Source: Datisca glomerata (lineage: Eukaryota; Streptophyta; Magnoliopsida; Cucurbitales; Datiscaceae). Taken from it: a stretch of 64,000 nt of DNA. The position numbers were made by a program, and so were the translations under genes. Where the stretch lies: contig QANY01008646.1 of the NCBI GenBank assembly GCA_003255025.1, positions 866,905-930,904 on the forward strand, read 5' to 3'. A model generated the notes under the pieces. That model saw only the letters and a list, made by a program, of their open reading frames with translations. It was not told where the DNA came from and ran no database searches. Shown piece by piece: positions 33,870 to 46,105 of this stretch; position 1 is the stretch's first letter; each line of letters starts with the position of its first letter.

Positions 33870-36800
33870 TTCTTCAAATGAGCTGCATTCCACGGTTTCA
33901 CTAAGTCCGCTCCTTGTTCCATCTTCGAGTAATAATATCCAATTCCACCCATTCCACTGACGATATACGGTCCTTCCCATGTTGGCCCAAGTTTACATTA
34001 TGTTTGGAAGAACTTCTTTAAGACCAAATCCCCTTTATGGAATTCTCACTTTTTTATTCTTTTCTGAAAGTAGGACTTCCCTTTCTGATTGCAATGATCC
34101 ATTCTGATTAGGGCGGCATCTCTTTGTTCTTCCAGTTGATCAAGGCTTCCTCTGAGGAGTTCCTCATTTCACGTTTCATTCAATGCTGATTTCATAGTTG
34201 GACTCCCTATTTCAACACGAATCACAGCTTCCACTATGAATGTTAGAGCGAATGGTGTTTCTCTAAGAGTAGTCTTGTACGCACATAATACTGCTAGTAA
34301 TTCTTCTACCCATTTCCCTTTTTATGACTCAAAATATTTCTTTAAGTTGTCAAGTATGATAGGATTTGACCTTTCTGCTTACCCATTCCCATGTGGGTAG
34401 TACGGAGTAGAGAACCGGTTAATGATCTTCAGCCTCTTGCCGAAGGTTTTTATCACTTTTCTCGTGAACTAGGTCCGTTGTCTGAAACAAGTGTCTTTGG
34501 TATCCTGAATTTGATATTATGATTTTTCACATGAACCCCTTTACTTCCTCTTCCCGAATTCTCGCAAAAGCCACAACCTCAATCCATTTGGTAAAGTAGC
34601 CTGTAGCTACTAACAGGAAGCGCTTATGGGCTGGTTCCATTAGAAGCGGACTAAAAATGTCAAGCGCCCATTGTATGAAGGGCCACGGGCTCACCACTGT
34701 ATTCAATTCACCGGGAGTCATCTTAATGACAGGGGTAAAATGTTGGCATTTATCACAGCTCCTCACATATTGTTTGGCATCTTGGTGCATCACGGGCCAA
34801 TAATATCCTTCGTTTAAGACTTTGTGGGCTAATGACCTTCCTCCAGTGTGATTATCATATATTCCTTCATGAATTTCTGCCAAAACATACCAGGCCTCTT
34901 TGTCGTTCAAGCACTTTAAGTACGGACTTGTAAACAATTTTTTATGAAACAATCCATTTATCAAAGTGTACCTCGCGCTTTGTTGTTGTACTTTTTCTTA
35001 CAAGGATCTTGTCGTCTGGGATAGAGGATTATGTTATCTTGCCAGTTGGGTTCCCTTTCAACTTCCACACCGACTACATTGTTCCAAAGGAGTGAGACAC
35101 TTGGCTTTTCTAGAAATTTCATAGGCACATTTCTTTTGTACGGGAATTGCAACAACGACCCTAAATTTGCCAATGCGTCAGCGTGTCCATTCTCAGTCCT
35201 TGGGATCTGTTGGATTTCATAACCTTTCAACGAGCTTACTAGGTCATTCACTCGTTGTAGATAGTTCACCATTCTTTCATCCTTCACCACGTACTATCCT
35301 GTGACCTGTTTCATAATCAACATAGAATCGTAAAATATTTTCACATATGTTCCTCATACTGCCATAGTAAGGATATTCCTGCTATAAATGCTTCATATTT
35401 TACTTCATTGTTTGATGTATTAAACCCAAAAGAGATATAGCATTCAAATTTTTCCCCAAATGGACTTTGCATCACCACTCTGGCTCATGTTCCTTTGTTG
35501 TTTAAAGCACCATCCACATACAATTTCTAAGATCCATTCTCAACTTTTTCCTGGGACTCGTGGTCGATTTTTTCTCCGGTAAAGTCCATATTAAAGTCCG
35601 TCAGTGCCCGCCCCTTGATGGAAGTTCTAGGCTCATAGTGAATTTCATACTGACATAGTCTAATCGACCGCTTCTCCATCCTCCCTTTTACCTCTGGAGA
35701 GTGCAACAAACTCTTAACGGGTGAGTTTGTTAACATTTTGATACTATGTTCCTGGAAATATGGCCTTAGCTTTCTTTTCTCAGCCACCACCAAACTCTTG
35801 CTTACAAAATATACAAGCATTTGCTTTTTTTCTTCCTCCCTGATGAGTATAGCACTGACAGTTATTTCTCAAACGACAACATAGAAGAGGAGTTGCTCAC
35901 CAAGCATTGGTTTTTAGAGTAGCGGGGGAGTCGTTAAGTACTCCTTGATCCTTCTGAGAGCTTCTATACATTCTTCATCTCATTGCTCCAGGAATTTCTT
36001 TCTTAGTTTTTCGAAAAATGGTTTACACTTGTCCGTTGATCTATAAATGAATCTGTTCAATGCCGCCAGTCTTCCCGTTAACCCTTGTATTTATTTCCAG
36101 TTTCTTGGAGATTTCACCTCCATTATGGCTTTTACCTGATCTGGGTTAACCTTTATCCCTCGCTGGGTCAGCAAGTGTCCAAGGAATTTTCCTGCAGCGA
36201 CACCAAACATGCACTTTTCTAGATTGAGCTTCATGGAATTCTTCCTTAAGACTGAGAAAGCTTCTACGAGATCCCGGATATGATCTCCCCATTCCTTGCT
36301 TTTCACTAACATGTCATCTACATACACCTCCATGTTTCTCCCTATTTGTTCATGGAACACTTTGTTTTTCAAGCCTCTGGTATATTCCACCTGTATTTTT
36401 CAACTCAAATGGCATTACCTAATAACAATAGATGCCATATTCAGTAATAAATGAAGTTTTCTCCTGATCGGGTTGGAACCTTTCACCTTAACGTACTCGG
36501 AGTAAACGTCCATGAAACTGAGAAGTTCATGTCCCGAAGTTACATCAACCATTTGGTCTATTCTTGGTAAATTATAGTCATCTTTGGGGAATGCTTTATT
36601 CAAGTCAGTGAAATCCACATAGATTCTCCATTTGCCATTTTTCTTCCGTGCAATCACCACATTAGCAAGCCACTCTGGGTAGTCAACTTCTCGAATGAAA
36701 CCAACCTTCAGGAGTTTCTCAACTTCTTCCTTCATCGCTTTATTCCTTTCTTTGCCAAATATTCTTTTCTGTTGCTTCACTAGCATGACAGTGGGGTCCG

Positions 36801-37517
36801 TATTCAACTTATGGCATATGATTGTTTTAGGAATGCCAGGCCTTTCCTGTGCCCTAGTTTCAAAAACATCCTTGTTCCTTCATAAAAAATCCACCAATTT
36901 ATCCGTTTATGTTTGCTCAAGGAAGGCACCAACGTTTGTCATTTTCTACGTTCATTCTTCCAAGCATACCAGTTCTGCTTCCTCTCCCACCTTGTACATT
37001 GGGCCATCTTGCCTGTTCTCCTGTGATTGCTCTTCTTCCACGCCTTCAGGTTGTTTTCCATATACCTTTTCTTGGCAGATTTCAACGCGGTCACGGAATA
37101 GATGCGAGCAACATCTTGGTTTCCTTTTATGGTTTTAATCTCATCTGGTGATGGGTATTTCAACACTTGATAGAAAGTTGAGGGTACGACCTTCATTTTA
37201 TGGAGCCAGGTTCTCCCCAAGATGGCACTGTACGAAGATGAAGTATTCAAAATCATAAATTCAATCATGCAATTAAAGGGTTCAACATTTACCGGGAGGA
37301 TAAGAATTCCTTCTAAGTAGCTAATGGCCCCATTGGAACCTATCAGTGGTTGTGAGGTCACTTGCAGCTCATGTTCTCCCATCGACATCTTTTTTAAGGT
37401 CGTCTGATATAAGACATTGACAACACTTCTGTCCTCAATCAGGACCCTCCTTAGCAAGCATTTTCCAGTCTGTATTGAGATAACAAGAGCATCATTGTGA
37501 TATCCATCATGTTCCAA
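33870..37517 (-). pseudogene. Decayed protease and pol of the Tat element
   Basis: Protease (37517-36939) has VLIEDRSVVNVLYQTTLKKM where the active-site D-S/T-G triplet is expected, so the catalytic motif is altered; AILGRTWLHKMK follows. RT: WRIYVDFTDLNKAFPKDDY, SGHELLSFMDVYSEY and MEVYVDDMLVKSKEWGDH with intact YVDD. RNase H and linker: MVNYLQRVNDLVSSLKGYEI and NGHADALANLGS. Integrase: zinc-binding EIHEGIYDNHTGGRSLAHKV followed by CDKCQ, and the core start WALDIF. The end near 33875 reads KPWNAAHLKN. Several stops and frame changes separate these pieces. Confidence 0.9.
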
Positions 37518-37727
37518 ATCCAGGTCATCAAATATTAGTGGGGGATTCCCATTATTATTTGAGGAGCCTCACAAGCCTTTCTCCAGCATTGGCCTTTTAC
37601 AGTACATATTCCTTTCCTTCCTAGTTATCCATTCTTGCTCTGTCAGTGCTATGATTGTATTGACGATACGAAGAGGTTATTTCGCGTTGTCATGCTTCTC
37701 ATCACCACGGGTTTCCTTTTCTGTCTC

Positions 37728-38756
37728 CTACTTCTGCTCTTCTTTTTTTACAAATTGACAGAGGTATTCGTCCTTGATGAGCTCCTCGATGTAGTCCTTA
37801 AGTTGGAAGGAATCTCTGGTGTGATTTCTGTTGCTCTTGTGAAAAAAACAATACTTGTCCTTATCCTTATAATGTGACTCCTTTGTGATTGGAACCAACC
37901 TTAGACAATGCTTATCTTTAATAAAGTCGAGAATCTGGTCTATCGAGAGAGTCAACGACGTATAGACCTTGTCTCTCGGATGCACTCTTTCTGAGTCCCA
38001 CCTTCGGTGCTATATCATTTCCCTCTTATAGTCATTTCTTTCGTCATCTCTTTCCGTTTTGTTGATCCTCTTATTTTCGGATCTGGAATTTCATTCCCGC
38101 TTACGCGGCTCACCCGCCTTCTAGTAAGCTACTTTCAATAAGCTCATTTTTTTCTCTTCCAGTGTGATATAAGTTTGTGCTCGCTGGAAAGTTTCTACCA
38201 TAGACATAGATTTCACATTGGACAGATCCTCAAACAAGGGTAAATTTGGATCTAGTCCCTGCTTGAAAGCCAATATGGCAACCCGATCATCACAATTCTT
38301 GACCTTTTCCATTTTATCCTTGAATATGTGGGTATAATCCCATAGTGACTCTCCCTTCTTGGCAAAAATAATCAGAAGATATTCCGTATCATCCATTACT
38401 GCCCAGTAGGTAGAGAACTGTTCTAAAAAGACAAAGGACATAACACCAAAGTTAGTAATTGAATGTATAGCGAGGGAATGATACCATCGCAGAGACATCC
38501 CATCTAGACTAGTAGGGAACATCCTATAAATCAATTCATCTTCATGTTGGTGTAGCGCCATTACCTGTCTGAGGTGATCCACCAGATCAGTTTTCCCCTC
38601 ATAACATTTAAACTTGGGGGCTACGAACTTTTTAGGTATGGGAGCCGCTAGGATTTCAGGGCACAACAGAGTATGGGTGAGGGACTCAAGATCATCTTTG
38701 CCCGTACTCCCAAATTTTCTCATCTCCATCATATTCCTTTCCAGTAATTCCTCCAT
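37728..38756 (-). pseudogene. gag of the Tat element, near-complete but broken
   Basis: The 211-residue frame at 38756-38121 has the retrotransposon-gag core: APKFKCYEGKTDLVDHLRQV, RMFPTSLDGMSLRWYHSL and SLWDYTHIFKDKMEK. The last part (37985-37728) has IDQILDFIKDK and KYCFFHKSNRNHTRDSFQL, where the second Cys of the zinc-knuckle-like pattern is replaced by Ser. A gap with no open frame separates the two. The coding start is uncertain, since similarity to gag may continue upstream of 38756. Confidence 0.85.
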
Positions 38757-39175
38757 TGCTTCCTCCGTTATGATTCAGGGCTGACGAGGTTCTCCCGTTG
38801 TCTCCTGCGTTATACGTTTCTACTATTCTCGTGGTTTTCCTTCCTCGTGTCTTGCCCGTTATCCTCTGAATGGATCTCTCACTCCTCGTTGTTTGTCATT
38901 TGTATGACTTCAACACGTGTTCGAGTCATCTCTTGCTGAAGTGCATTGATCTGGTCCTGCACCATTTTCCATGTGTTGCGTAGTGTCTTCGTATTCCGCC
39001 GTTCCATCTCTCGCATTCCAGTCAAGATTGTCTGGAGTATTTCTGCTAGTGGAGTTGGTTGATCAACATGGCCGTCACCGTTTCCTCTTCCAATGCCCTC
39101 ATTCAGGGCTGCATTCGATCTGGTTCTAGGACTGTTTTAGTGTTTTAGGGTAAGTTTCTCGAGCTTTTTCTTTCA

Positions 39176-39196
39176 GCTCTCAATGAAAGCACCAAA
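39176..39196 (-). promoter_or_regulatory. Primer-binding-site region of the Tat element
   Basis: On the minus strand the 5' LTR ends in CA and is followed by TTTGGTGCTTTCATTGAGAG. This is a sequence commonly found directly after the 5' LTR in Tat-type elements. I did not match it to a particular tRNA. Confidence 0.6.
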
Positions 39197-39599
39197 TGTA
39201 AATGATGTTTCCGTCATGTTAAAAGAATAATCAGAATATAGATAGACGAGAGAATAGCAATGCTCTAAGAAATATTTTCTTAGTTTGTATTGAATGATTG
39301 GGCTTACAATCGTTCTCTATTTATATGCCATTCCCAAATCTGAAAAATCTAATCAAATATTCTTATAAACGGAATTATCATCATGAATATGGAATTTTAA
39401 CCGTATTCATGGGATTACAAGAATATTCCTTTAAGATTACGTATTTTCAACTTTGGCTGCACAGTTGAGTTTGGCCCCTCGGTTTGATCAACGACTCTGG
39501 TTTAACGCCTCCCGCTCTACCACTATGGCAGTCTTCACTCGCTCTCCTAATTGGTTATCCCTTGTACACGTGGATGAATATAGAATCTATTCTTGTTCA
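39197..39599 (-). repeat. 5' LTR of the Tat element
   Basis: 403 bp, paired with 29733-30117. Followed on the right by the AGATG duplication. Confidence 0.9.
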
Positions 39600-39604
39600 A
39601 GATG

Positions 39605-41150
39605 AATATAAACTAATTTTAAATTATAATAGTATTATCTCAACTACTATTTACCATAATTTGAGAAATCTTTCAACACTCATGCAGTACATACTATTTT
39701 TAGAAGTGATTAGTTAAATCAGCTAACTCATAAAATTATAAATGCAATTATATATGAGAGAATATATATTCTTATGAGTACTATAATTTTTTTTCAGTAA
39801 CTAAGAGTACACCGGTCAAATAAGAGTACGCTGGTTAAATAATTAATCAAGTTTTAAGTAACAAAGTAACGTGAGAATAATTTATAGGTTATTTTATCAA
39901 ATCATTTTAATGAATCATCAAACACCAACCTATAAATAATTAAACATCACCTAATCACTTAAAACTTAATCAATTGATTTATCACACTAAAATTATTATC
40001 CCACTAGTATTAGACATCATAACCTTTATATTTTTATTTTTTTCTAGGAAACCATTAATCTTGATGAGTGTGTACGCGTTTATTTCTCGGAGAAAAGTAA
40101 TGAATTTAAGAACAGAAAACGTAAAATTAGATATGAATTTTTCACAATGAAATATGAAATTATTTCGTTTTCGTAACCAATATTAAAGAATTGGAAAACT
40201 AAATTGGTTGAGTTGAATTAAATAATCGGGTTTAAAATTATAACAATACATGTCTTAGACAAGGAAACAGTCATTGACTTTGAAAACTCATCTGAAATTA
40301 GCCGGCCAACTTCATAAACAACTTACACGAGAATGAGAATTTTCCCGCGTTTATTTTATCTTATCTTATCAACTCCTCCTCCATATCAATCTTAATTAAA
40401 ATCTATATTTATATGCATATTATATTAAAAAAGTTTAAATGGGAGAAATTTTTTGATTTCTTATTTATCCTTTAAACCCTTTTAAATATCAAACAAATTA
40501 GTTATTTCACTAATTTTTCATTTACTTTATTTACAGAAAAATTTATAAATTAAATATGTCTAATAATATAGTGTAATTAGGAAGGCAAATAATGTCCAGG
40601 TTGACTAATTTCTAATTGTTCATATTTCTTTGTTACTGATTTGTGAAGTTTATATTATGTAACATTTATGTTATTAACAACATAACAATTTATATAAATA
40701 AATTTAATGAAAATATTAATATATTTTTCAACAATCTATTAACGATATAATCATTTCTTAAAAATGTGATAAATTGATAAAACAAAAACAATACTATATA
40801 GTATAATTCCAAGCATCGAATTTAATTTAACACATCTTACTTTATGTATACTATGTTCTCACACAAAAACTTCTAATATATATATAATATTTAAATTTTA
40901 TATTCTAACATTTTAATGAGTCACTAGGTAACTCATTTTATATATAACGTACAAGATATGTTGTTTAGAGAGTGTCTTATGTTGTTTAACCAAATAGTTT
41001 TTTATTGATACTTTATTTAATTCAATGTACCATATGGATTCAATTTCGTAAATATTAAAAGTTAGTCATATTCTCTAACTTTATAAAAAAATGAATATGC
41101 TTAAGTTTTTGCTATGCATTAGTCAATTAACAAAAAAAAACTAGACTTAT
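39605..41150. other. AT-rich intergenic DNA without a recognised gene
   Basis: Very AT-rich, no open frame above background and no protein family visible on either strand. Confidence 0.5.
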
Positions 41151-41177
41151 TGTGTGCAACACATCGTTTCTACTAGT
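41151..41177 (+). mobile_element. Helitron-like 3' end
   Basis: TGTGTGCAACACA forms a short hairpin (TGTGT/ACACA) and CTAG follows at 41173-41176, then T. This is the Helitron 3' signature. The matching 5' end and any Rep/helicase gene are not seen. Confidence 0.4.
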
Positions 41178-41719
41178 ATATTAAAATGAGCTTAAAAATG
41201 ATAACCTCTTTATTCTCCTTTTTGCAGTTCAAGCCTTCTAAAAATATAATACAATTTTGAGGTTTCACTTATTTTCTCATTTAATATAATGAATAATATT
41301 TTCAATTCAATATAATTTTTTATAAAGAGTTGTTAATTTTAAGTATTTACAAAAATATTATACAATTAGAAACGTAAATATCTATAAGGGTTTATTATAA
41401 TGATTTTATGATTATTTTAAGTCAACAGTTTATTCTTTAAAAACTTGTAAAATTAACTATTATGCAATATTTATATTATCAGAACATCAAAATTCATATA
41501 AATGATTGAAAAAAATGTTTTTGAATAGTTATTACCTTCAATAAATAGAATCTTAAAAATTGATGAATTTTCTATATTATACAAATATCAATGCTTATTG
41601 TGCTATTTCAACAATCTATAATCTATAATCACTACTATTTCTAAGTTCTAAATGGGGATGAAGGAGGAGAAAATTTTTTTGGACAAATTGCTCTTACTAT
41701 TATATGAAATTCTAAATTG

Positions 41720-42165
41720 ATAAGTTTTTTAATATTCTCTCTACCAAATTCATATTTATCTTGTCAATTATTAACAATATATTAGTTGTGAAAAAATAAG
41801 AGACAAATTAGTTTAAATAGATCGAATTTTGTTAAAGAATTTGATAAGTGAATAATTGATATTAAAATTAATACTTCAAATCTTGTTTTACCTTTTAAGT
41901 CTATAAGTCTATAGTATATATAAATGGGACTAAGGAAAATATTTTTTGACACATGTCCTCACTAATATATAATTTTCTGAATTTATACGTCTCCTGATAT
42001 TTTCTCTACTAAAATCACATTTACTATTTCAATTATTAAAAGTATATGAGTTATAAAAATTCTGATATAAATTAGTTTAGATAGATCGAATTACATCAAA
42101 TAATTGTATAAATGAATAATTTAATATTGAAATTAATAGCTCAAATCGTTTTACCTTTTTGAAGG
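41720..42165. repeat. Direct duplication of an AT-rich segment, two diverged copies
   Basis: About 41720-41895 and 41995-42165 share TTAGTTTAAATAGATCGAAT (TTAGTTTAGATAGATCGAAT in the second) and end in (C/T)AAATC(T)TGTTTTACCTTTT. Probably overlapping Helitron relatives inserted next to each other. Confidence 0.55.
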
Positions 42166-42189
42166 AATAAATCCATCAACAAAATAACA

Positions 42190-42350
42190 ACAATAAAACT
42201 AATTAACAAGAGTCAATATAAGCACCAAATCAAAACACTAGGAGGAATCACATCAAACCAAATACGACAAGGAACTGAAGCTGAGACCAACTTCACAATA
42301 TGATCAACAACCAAATTGCAGTATCTAGGAACATGTCAAACTAAGATATT
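42190..42350 (-). pseudogene. LINE-type RNase H domain scrap
   Basis: The minus strand reads HVPRYCNLVVDHIVKLVSAS followed by VPCRIWFDVIPPSVL. This resembles the C-terminal end of the RNase H domain in plant LINE elements (pattern H.PR..N..AD.LAK then W....P). It is bounded by duplicated AT-rich DNA and is only about 50 codons long. Confidence 0.45.
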
Positions 42351-42510
42351 TTAACTCTCTATAGCAACATAAACCTTTAACAAAAAATATCATCAACTTT
42401 TAATAGATTGAACTTTTAGTATTTGACATAACAAGTCCAAAGGTGATCAAACACTTTTATGTGTAGTCATATTCATATTTGTATACATATTATTTACTGT
42501 TAGTTTCTTC

Positions 42511-42541
42511 AATATGTGCAATGCATGCACAATTGACTAGT
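42511..42541 (+). mobile_element. Helitron-like 3' end
   Basis: TGTGCAATGCATGCACA is a hairpin with a 6-bp stem (TGTGCA/TGCACA), followed by ATTGACTAG and T. A possible 5' end TCTATAGTATATATAAATGG lies at 41908, which would give a 630-bp element enclosing the LINE scrap. The base before that 5' end is not the expected A, so the pairing is tentative. Confidence 0.5.
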
Positions 42542-43089
42542 GTATTAAAAGTGAGAAGGATATGAGAATCATTTTTGGAGATTTTTATTCCCCCTAATTA
42601 TTGATACAACTATAATAAATTGATGAAAGTGGACATTAACTTTTTAATTTCATTCACCTATTTAATGATTTTAGAAAAAATAAGTAATCAATAAATAATT
42701 TTTAAGCTAATTTTAATTTTATAATTTTGAATTAATTTTAGCAAACTATTTAAAAAGTTATAGAAAAAACATCATCTTTGTACTAATTTATTTTAATATA
42801 AAGTGAATTATCTATATACAATATAAATAATTTAATTTAATTATAACACATTTTTAGAAAATTTAATTATGCTATATTGTATATATTAGTATAATTAGCT
42901 TGCCATATAAATATAGTTACACAAAGTTTATAAATAAAACATTAAATCAATAATACATACAAAAAATATAAAGATCAAGTTTAAACTAAAATATGAAATT
43001 GATAATTTAATTCTCAAAATGTCACTTTTTCTTTTAAATTTTGAGAGCACATTTCCATTGTTTTCTCTTATGTGACCCATCATTTCGAA

Positions 43090-43600
43090 AGCTTATTTAC
43101 TTGAGGCATAGGCGTGGGAACACGTGGAGACACAAGCAAAGGCAGATCCCGTTAGAACTTAATCATCTTGGAATCCCTTCCTATTTTATTTAACATTTAC
43201 CCATAATCCATTGAAGTAGCACCAGCGGCAAAGGCACAGGTTCCTTCGATGGCAGGAAAGACAGTTGACTTCGTTAACCCGGATTGAAGCAAAGAGCCAG
43301 GATATGCAATATCCAAGAGGACGCTCCACGATGATAGGAGGAGATGGTGGTTGTTTATGAAATGGAAGAGAAGGAAGGTTTCTCAATTGTGTATGAAGTG
43401 AAGGGTTTTATGTATCTTGCTTTATATGGATTGCATGCTGCTTTACTTCCTGCAGCTTTCAAGCCATAAGAAAGAATCTCGCTTAAGAGAATGGATCTGA
43501 CCCACCTCAATCTTTGAGTAGACCACTGGAGGCTCCCAGCCCCCTGACTAAATGTTATAGTTTCTAAAAAACGAGTCTCGACCAAGCATTTTTTGTTGAA
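43090..43600 (-). other. Possible captured gene fragment, not identified
   Basis: Less AT-rich than the DNA on both sides, with two overlapping open frames on the minus strand. One frame reads PGSLLQSGLTKSTVFPAIEG then CAFAAGATSMDYG, which looks like real protein. I could not identify a family. It may be an exon carried by a Helitron or a decayed host gene. Confidence 0.3.
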
Positions 43601-44088
43601 AATATACACGATGTTTTACTAATAAGTTGAAAATAGTATATCAATAAATAAAAATTATAACAATATAATATTCACTTGATTTTACTCTCATAAATTAATC
43701 AGTGTTAAATACATTTATTTTCAATTCATATAAACAAAACATTAATATAAGTAATAACTATAACTAAAAATATATAGATTTAATTTCATGTGCATCGCAC
43801 ATGTGTACTAAGTAATAATATAAATAAGCTAATGAATAATTGTATAAGAATTAATGACTAGCCGCCACAACAAGAAGCTAAGAACCAATCAGGAAGGAGG
43901 AAACATATAGTCAACAATGGAGCATAATTGGGCTCAACAAATAAAACTCAACAACCCATATCAGTGCTGAACTCGATCAAGGAATCGTATCAGTGGGATA
44001 TTAGTATTCTATGATTTCGCTTATTCTACAACTTGAAATCAATCTTGGAGACGGGATTTGGTGGAGCGAAAATATACTTAATGTTTTA

Positions 44089-44937
44089 TCGGGGTGGCAA
44101 CTGGGCCGGGCCGGTCATGCTCAGCCTGACCGGTTCACGGGCCAAGCCGGACTTTTCCAGGCGGTTTGCCAGCCGCTTCTGGATCGGGCCACCGGAAATT
44201 TAGAGCGGTCCAGAATGAACCGCTGATCCGACTCGTGAAGTCACAGCCGAGCCGATCCCTGATCCTGGTTAAATAACCGGCCCGACACGTTTTCCCTCCC
44301 TTTAATGTGATTTAATTCTAAAAAATATGGATGGGGAGAGTTGAACCTTGGTGGAGAATAGATGAAGTGTATAGATTACCACTAAGCTATATGAAAGTCA
44401 TGTTACTTTTTTTATAATTATTTTATTTTAATACTTTAAAATCTCAATAGAAAAACGTGTAAGAGTAAGTAAAATCATTATTTTATTTATTAAATTCATA
44501 AAATAGTGATATTCATATTCGCGTAAAATATAATAAATAATTAAGAACTAATTTATAATTCATGTTCATTAACAGAACAAAAAATATTAGGAATTTTATT
44601 TCAATATTTTTTAAAATTTTGATGAATCCAATTTTTCATTGAATAAAATATTCATTTAAATAAAAATATTATTTTTTATTTAATTAAATGCGTTTATCTC
44701 AAAAGTATATTATTTGAAATTTCGATAAAATGTGTTAGAAGACAATAAAAATATATTTTAAATAATTAATTTAACAAATGTTGTCTTGGTCTATTGTTAA
44801 GAGTGTGATTTATAAGAGAAAAGTCAATGGTTCAAATTTCACTACATGCATAATTATTTAATTTTTTATCCAAAAAATAGATTCACGAGCCTGTTTAGCC
44901 GGTTTCATGAGCCGAACCGGCTCAGTTGCGACCTCTA
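44089..44937. mobile_element. Non-autonomous hAT element, 849 bp
   Basis: The ends are TCGGGGTGGCAACTG and, inverted, TAGAGGTCGCAACTG. They are flanked by 8-bp duplications ATGTTTTA (44081-44088) and ATGTTTTG (44938-44945), one mismatch. A GC-rich left subterminal part (GGGCCGGGCCGG) and a CCGAACCGGCTC right part fit the CAGGGGTGGCAA class of plant hAT elements. The middle is AT-rich and non-coding. Confidence 0.8.
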
Positions 44938-45132
44938 ATGTTTTGTAGATAAATAGGAACCAATGTATTGATAAAAAAAATAAGAAACCAATAAAGCCTA
45001 AAAAGAATACAATCGACTTTCATTTGTCTATATTTTTTTCTCTCCCTCGCGTTCATTGTGTTTTAAACTGTAAAATCCTTTGACGTTTATTATTTAAATT
45101 GTTTTAATTTAATTTTTTTTATATATTTTAAA

Positions 45133-45171
45133 TTATTTTAACACGTGCAAAGTACATACCTCTCAACTAGT
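45133..45171 (+). mobile_element. Weak Helitron-like 3' end
   Basis: CACGTGCAAAGTACAT followed by CTCAACTAG and T. The hairpin is imperfect, so this is the least certain of the three ends. Confidence 0.3.
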
Positions 45172-45828
45172 TAGAATAAACGCCTCCTCTGCTCATTTTT
45201 TATTTAAAAAATGAGAAACATTTCTTAATGTTAAATTTTATTGTCACAAAAATTGAGAATCATTAATTTTCAAACTAAAACTGTTTAACTAATACGAAAT
45301 ATCAAAATTACTCCTAAATTTACTTCAACTATGAAAACATTAAAGCAAATTTATGTAATATTCAAATTAGAATTCACCTAATCCCAAAAAACTTGGATAA
45401 ACTTTTATTTTTGAGTTAGAATATGATTTTATCTTTTCACGCTCAAACTAACATATTTTTATAATTTATTATTTTCTAAGTTAGATGAGTGTCTATCATT
45501 TTGACAAACTACAAATGGTGTCGAAGAAATTTACCCTATAAAAGAATAACACAATTACCTGATGACAAGGATTACAGGACTAATATTATCAGTTCGTAAA
45601 GTGCATGGCTTAACAACCATCTAATCATTTGAAAAAAAATAACAACCATCTGATCATACTGTTGATTTAAAAAAAGTTAAAAAGACTATAGACTTCATGG
45701 TTTTTTTTCTTTTTTGAAACTCACAAGCTTCAAATTTGGATTCTCTACCAACAGTTGAGAAGTTAACATGCCAAGACTGTCAATGGTTTAGACAATCTAT
45801 TTATATCTTACTCTACAATAAAAGAGTG

Positions 45829-46105
45829 AATTCCCACACTTTTGTTGCCTAGATTGTTCATGGAATTTGAGCTTAATTACGAGTTTGGGCCGTGTGTGGG
45901 ATATTGTGAGATGGACTATAATTTCGGGTTTAATGAGGGTTATTTGAGTCATTTCATTGATCAAAATTCCCACACTTTTATTGCCTCTATTGTCCCTTGA
46001 ATTTGAGGTTAATTACGAGTTTGGCCTTGTGTGGGATATTGTGAGATGGGCTATAAGTTTGAGTTGAACGAGGGTTATTTGAGTCATTTCATTGGTTAGT
46101 CATTT
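45829..46105. repeat. 136-bp tandem duplication, two copies
   Basis: AATTCCCACACTTTT begins both copies (45829 and 45965). Both continue TTAATTACGAGTTTG, GTGTGGGATATTGTGAGATG and GAGGGTTATTTGAGTCATTT. No coding potential. Confidence 0.85.

Larger units (their letters stand above)
29733..39599 (-). mobile_element. Tat-lineage Ty3/gypsy retrotransposon, structurally complete
   Basis: The 9.87-kb element lies between identical 5-bp duplications AGATG (29728-29732 and 39600-39604). The LTRs are 29733-30117 and 39197-39599, both beginning TGTAAA on the plus strand and ending TGTTCA. On the minus strand the order is 5' LTR, primer site, gag, protease, RT, RNase H, integrase, minisatellite, then a plus-strand antisense gene, then 3' LTR. 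LTR divergence (a length difference of 18 bp and many substitutions) and stops in every gene show that it is old and inactive. Confidence 0.93.

Noticed and set aside
43785..43812. Fourth Helitron-like end (ATGTGCATCGCACAT then CTAA)
   Set aside because: The hairpin is good but the base after CTAA is G instead of T, so the end is not convincing.
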